DNA of 9,437 nucleotides from JAFAZI01 sp035501255 (GTDB taxonomy: Bacteria; Actinomycetota; Actinomycetes; JAFAQI01), in the NCBI GenBank assembly GCA_035501255.1, contig DATJWM010000141.1, positions 1 through 9,437 of the forward strand, read 5' to 3'. Below the pieces are notes generated by a model that worked only from the letters and a program-made list of their open reading frames with translations, made no database searches and had not been told where the DNA came from. Position numbers and translations under genes: made by a program. Positions 7,491-9,437 of the stretch are shown here, one piece after another (the first letter of the stretch is position 1; every line of letters starts with the position of its first letter).

Positions 7491-7544
7491 GTCACAACTC
7501 GGCGCGTTTGCCCCCCTCGGGGTGGTGTGGTTGTGGCATTGTTT
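7491..7544 (+). terminator. Candidate terminator or regulatory stem-loop after tpiA
   Basis: GTCACAAC (7491-7498) can pair with GTTGTGGC (7530-7537) as an 8-bp stem with one G-U wobble. Inside it, CCCC (7512-7515) and GGGG (7519-7522) form a small hairpin with a 3-nt loop. The outer stem is followed by ATTGTTT (7538-7544), moderately T-rich. This could end the gap-pgk-tpiA transcript, or the half-sites could bind a regulator of the next gene. The wide loop and imperfect T tract keep confidence low. Confidence 0.3.
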
Positions 7545-7600
7545 ACCCAGCATGCGGCGGTGCCGCTGCCGTATCGAGTTGCCGTGCGATGCGCGGCCCG

Positions 7601-7607
7601 AAGGAGG
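7601..7607 (+). promoter_or_regulatory. Ribosome binding site of the substrate-binding lipoprotein gene
   Basis: AAGGAGG is a full match to the anti-Shine-Dalgarno and lies 3 nt before ATG 7611. It decides this start against in-frame GTGs at 7527 and 7584, which would add residues ahead of an otherwise standard lipoprotein signal peptide. It is the strongest site in the window, which suggests high expression. Confidence 0.8.
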
Positions 7608-7610
7608 ATC

Positions 7611-9389
7611 ATGCTCCGCAAGCGACGGATCGTTGGACTTGCCGCTCTCGCGAGCGTCGCGGGCATCGTGCTCGCCGCTTGCGGTGGCGGCAGCAGCGGC
7701 GGCGGTACCACCTCGCCGTCTGCCACGGCCGCGACGACGGTTCAATCCGGCGGCACGATGACTTACGCGCTCGACGAGAACCTCGTCGGCTTCAATGTCA
7801 ACACATCCGCGGCGAGCGAGTTCGTGCTCCAGGAGATCATGAACGTCGTCTGGCCGCAGTCCTACATCATCGATCCGGGCTTCGTGCCGCAGCTCAACAC
7901 CGAGTTGCTGGACAGCGTGACCGAGACCAGCACCGACCCGCAGACGCTGGTGTACAAGATCAACCCGAAGGCCGTGTGGTCCGACGGTGTGTCGATCGAC
8001 GCAGCCGACTACATCTACAACTGGCAGGCCCAGAGCGGGAGCTCGAAGTACAAGGACGTCGGAGGCAAGCCGTTCGACGCCGCGTCCTCCACGGGCTACA
8101 ACCAGATCAAGTCCGTCACCGGGTCAGACCCCACCGGCGGCACCTGCAATCCCGGCAGCGCGTCGACCTACACCAAGGGCCTGTGCCCCAACGGCAAGAC
8201 GGTGACGGTGGTCTTCGCCAAGCCGTTCCCCGACTACAAGGCGCTGTTCGGTGACATCGTGCCGGCGCACATCGCGCAGAAGGTCGGCTGGAACACCGGC
8301 TTCAACAACTACAAGAACGCCATCTCGGGCAGCTGGTACCAGATCAGCCGGTACACCCCGAACCAGTCCGTCGTGCTGACCAAGAACCCGCGTTACTGGG
8401 GCACCCCGGGCAACCTGGATCGGATCGTCTTCCGGATCTTGAGCTCGGATGACTCCGAGCCACCGGCGCTGGCCAACGGCGACGTCAACTTCCTCACCCC
8501 GGAGGCGGTGACGACGGCCTTCGTCCAGCAGGTCGCGAAGATTCCGAACACCACGGTAAAGGTCGAGCCAGGGCTCGAGTTCGAGCACTTGGACTTCAAC
8601 GAGGCCAACCCTTACCTGGCGAAGGTCCAAGTGCGACAAGCCATCGCTTACGGCACTGACCGTAAGCAGATCATCCAGCGGACGGCGGGGGAGATCGATC
8701 CTTCGATCGTGCCGTTGGGCAACCGGATGTTCGTGAACAGCCAGCCGCAGTACGTCGACAACGGTGCGGCCTACGACACCGTCAACGTTGCGAAGGCAAA
8801 GTCGTTGTTGTCGGGACTGGGATTCACGATGGGTTCGGATGGCTACTACCAGCCCAACTACGGTCCGGAGAAGGGCAAGGACCTCAGCCTGACGATCACG
8901 ACAACGACGGGTAACCCGACGCGGTCGCAGACCGAGCAGCTGTTCCAGAGCCAGATGAAGGCGATCGGCATCAAGATCAACATCCACAACGAGGATGCCG
9001 AGACCTACTTCGGGACCAGCCTGCCGAAGGGTCAGTACGACATCGGCGAGTTCGCCTGGGTCGCCACTCCCTTCGTGTCGAGCAACCAGTCGATCTACTG
9101 CTCGTACACCAACGCCGCGAACTGCGGCCAGAACTGGATCCATTACGCCAACAAGTCGGTGGACACCGATATGGCGAACGGTGCCACGGCACCGAGTGCG
9201 GACCAGGAGGCTGCGGACTTCAACGCCGCGGACAAGCAGTTGTGGGCCGACATGGCGACACTGCCGATCTACCAGTACCCGGTCTACTTCGCTTGGGACA
9301 ACAACTACGCGAACGTTGAGCCCAACGCGTCCAGCACGGGTGCTTCGTGGAACGCGGAGCAGTGGGGCTTGGCCAACAAGGCCAAGTAA
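7611..9389 (+). CDS. ABC transporter substrate-binding lipoprotein, family 5 (oligopeptide/dipeptide type)
   Basis: Likely extracytoplasmic receptor that captures a peptide-like or related solute for an ABC importer. The 592-residue product starts with a lipoprotein signal: basic MLRKRR, hydrophobic core at 7-22, and lipobox LAAC at 21-24 with C24 as the lipidated residue, followed by a Gly/Ser/Thr linker to about 46. The mature part shows the SBP_bac_5 layout: LVYKINPKAVWSDGVSIDAA at 113-132 leading into ADYIYNWQ, KNPRYWGTPGNLDRIVFRIL at 258-277, LDFNEANPYLAKVQVRQAIA at 327-346 with YGTDRKQII after it, AKSLLSGLGF at 396-405, and LFQSQMKAIGIKINIHNEDA at 444-463. Besides C24 it has four cysteines, C179/C192 and C497/C505, spaced like two disulfide pairs. 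It is longer than E. coli DppA/OppA (about 535-543), as is common in actinobacteria. The ligand cannot be told: peptides are the default, and nickel, sugars or other solutes occur in the family. No permease or ATPase gene is within the window; these may lie to the right. Confidence 0.92.
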   Translation: MLRKRRIVGLAALASVAGIVLAACGGGSSGGGTTSPSATAATTVQSGGTMTYALDENLVGFNVNTSAASEFVLQEIMNVVWPQSYIIDPGFVPQLNTELLDSVTETSTDPQTLVYKINPKAVWSDGVSIDAADYIYNWQAQSGSSKYKDVGGKPFDAASSTGYNQIKSVTGSDPTGGTCNPGSASTYTKGLCPNGKTVTVVFAKPFPDYKALFGDIVPAHIAQKVGWNTGFNNYKNAISGSWYQISRYTPNQSVVLTKNPRYWGTPGNLDRIVFRILSSDDSEPPALANGDVNFLTPEAVTTAFVQQVAKIPNTTVKVEPGLEFEHLDFNEANPYLAKVQVRQAIAYGTDRKQIIQRTAGEIDPSIVPLGNRMFVNSQPQYVDNGAAYDTVNVAKAKSLLSGLGFTMGSDGYYQPNYGPEKGKDLSLTITTTTGNPTRSQTEQLFQSQMKAIGIKINIHNEDAETYFGTSLPKGQYDIGEFAWVATPFVSSNQSIYCSYTNAANCGQNWIHYANKSVDTDMANGATAPSADQEAADFNAADKQLWADMATLPIYQYPVYFAWDNNYANVEPNASSTGASWNAEQWGLANKAK

Positions 9390-9437
9390 CCGTTTCAGCG
9401 CATGATCAACGGTCGGGCCCGACAGCCTCGAATGGCT
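9390..9437 (+). other. Start of the intergenic region after the lipoprotein gene, with a palindrome
   Basis: The 48 nt after the TAA stop contain the perfect 12-nt palindrome GTCGGGCCCGAC at 9412-9423, then AGCC (9424-9427) and GGCT (9434-9437) as a possible second small stem reaching the window edge. These could be part of a terminator or a stem-loop between a binding-protein gene and downstream permease genes. No T tract is seen before the sequence ends, so the role is undecided. Confidence 0.3.

Larger units (their letters stand above)
7461..7610 (+). other. Intergenic region between tpiA and the substrate-binding lipoprotein gene
   Basis: This is the longest gap in the window (150 nt) and too short for a secG gene. 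It contains the palindrome TAACCGTTA at 7481-7489, a larger inverted repeat at 7491-7537 with an inner C4/G4 hairpin, and the ribosome binding site at its end. No convincing -35/-10 pair was found. Candidates such as TTGCCC at 7508 with a weak -10 near 7535, or TAGTCT at 7458, are poor. A promoter or operator for the downstream gene is likely here by position only. Confidence 0.6.

Noticed and set aside
7527..7610. Upstream GTG extension of the lipoprotein gene by 28 residues
   Set aside because: It would bury the lipoprotein signal peptide behind an unrelated leader, and the AAGGAGG site directly precedes ATG 7611.
5514..7745. A 743-codon open frame on the - strand across pgk and tpiA
   Set aside because: It lies opposite two well-recognised enzymes with intact motifs. 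Its translation is rich in Arg, His and Asp without any domain, as expected for the complement of high-GC coding sequence.
8124..9143. A 339-codon open frame on the - strand within the lipoprotein gene
   Set aside because: Arg/Val/Leu-rich translation without motifs, fully opposite the binding-protein gene.
1..9437. Search for mobile elements, CRISPR arrays, tRNA/rRNA genes and defence systems
   Set aside because: No spaced repeats, transposase, integrase or tRNA-like cloverleaf was seen; the window is filled by recognised housekeeping and transport genes.

Overview
The window reads as a high-GC (about two-thirds G+C by eye) actinobacterial chromosome segment. The evidence is GTG starts at several genes, strong G/C bias at third codon positions, Actinomycetota-like protein signatures (GAPDH with a DGPHKDLRRARAAA block, AlaRS with AGSQN and CGGTH blocks), and the alaS-ruvX-mltG-aroE gene order typical of that phylum. 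Lineage below phylum cannot be fixed from this sequence. All genes lie on the + strand, they are packed tightly, and no stretch over 300 bases lacks a gene. The longest gap is 150 nt.

Left part (1-4425) is a housekeeping cluster: the 3' three quarters of alaS (alanyl-tRNA synthetase, entering from the left edge), then ruvX (YqgF family), mltG (endolytic murein transglycosylase) and aroE (shikimate dehydrogenase). The stops and starts of alaS/ruvX and ruvX/mltG overlap by 4 nt (ATGA, GTGA), and mltG and aroE are 4 nt apart, so this looks like one translationally coupled transcript.

Middle part (4477-7460) is a complete lower-glycolysis operon, gap-pgk-tpiA. A 51-nt gap separates it from aroE and holds a possible extended -10 promoter and a good ribosome binding site. 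gap and pgk overlap by 4 nt (GTGA), and tpiA follows 27 nt after pgk with its own Shine-Dalgarno. Together the three enzymes carry out triose-phosphate isomerisation, oxidation of glyceraldehyde-3-phosphate and the first substrate-level ATP synthesis.

Right part (7461-9437) is a 150-nt intergenic region with inverted repeats, then one large lipoprotein gene for a family 5 ABC substrate-binding protein (oligopeptide/dipeptide type) with a perfect AAGGAGG site. Its transporter partners, if present, lie beyond the right edge.

No previously undescribed system, mobile element, CRISPR array or RNA gene is visible. The most notable point is gene order: two actinobacterial blocks that are usually separate (alaS...aroE and gap-pgk-tpiA) are joined, aroE is not followed by the usual aroC/aroK/aroB, and tpiA is not followed by secG.
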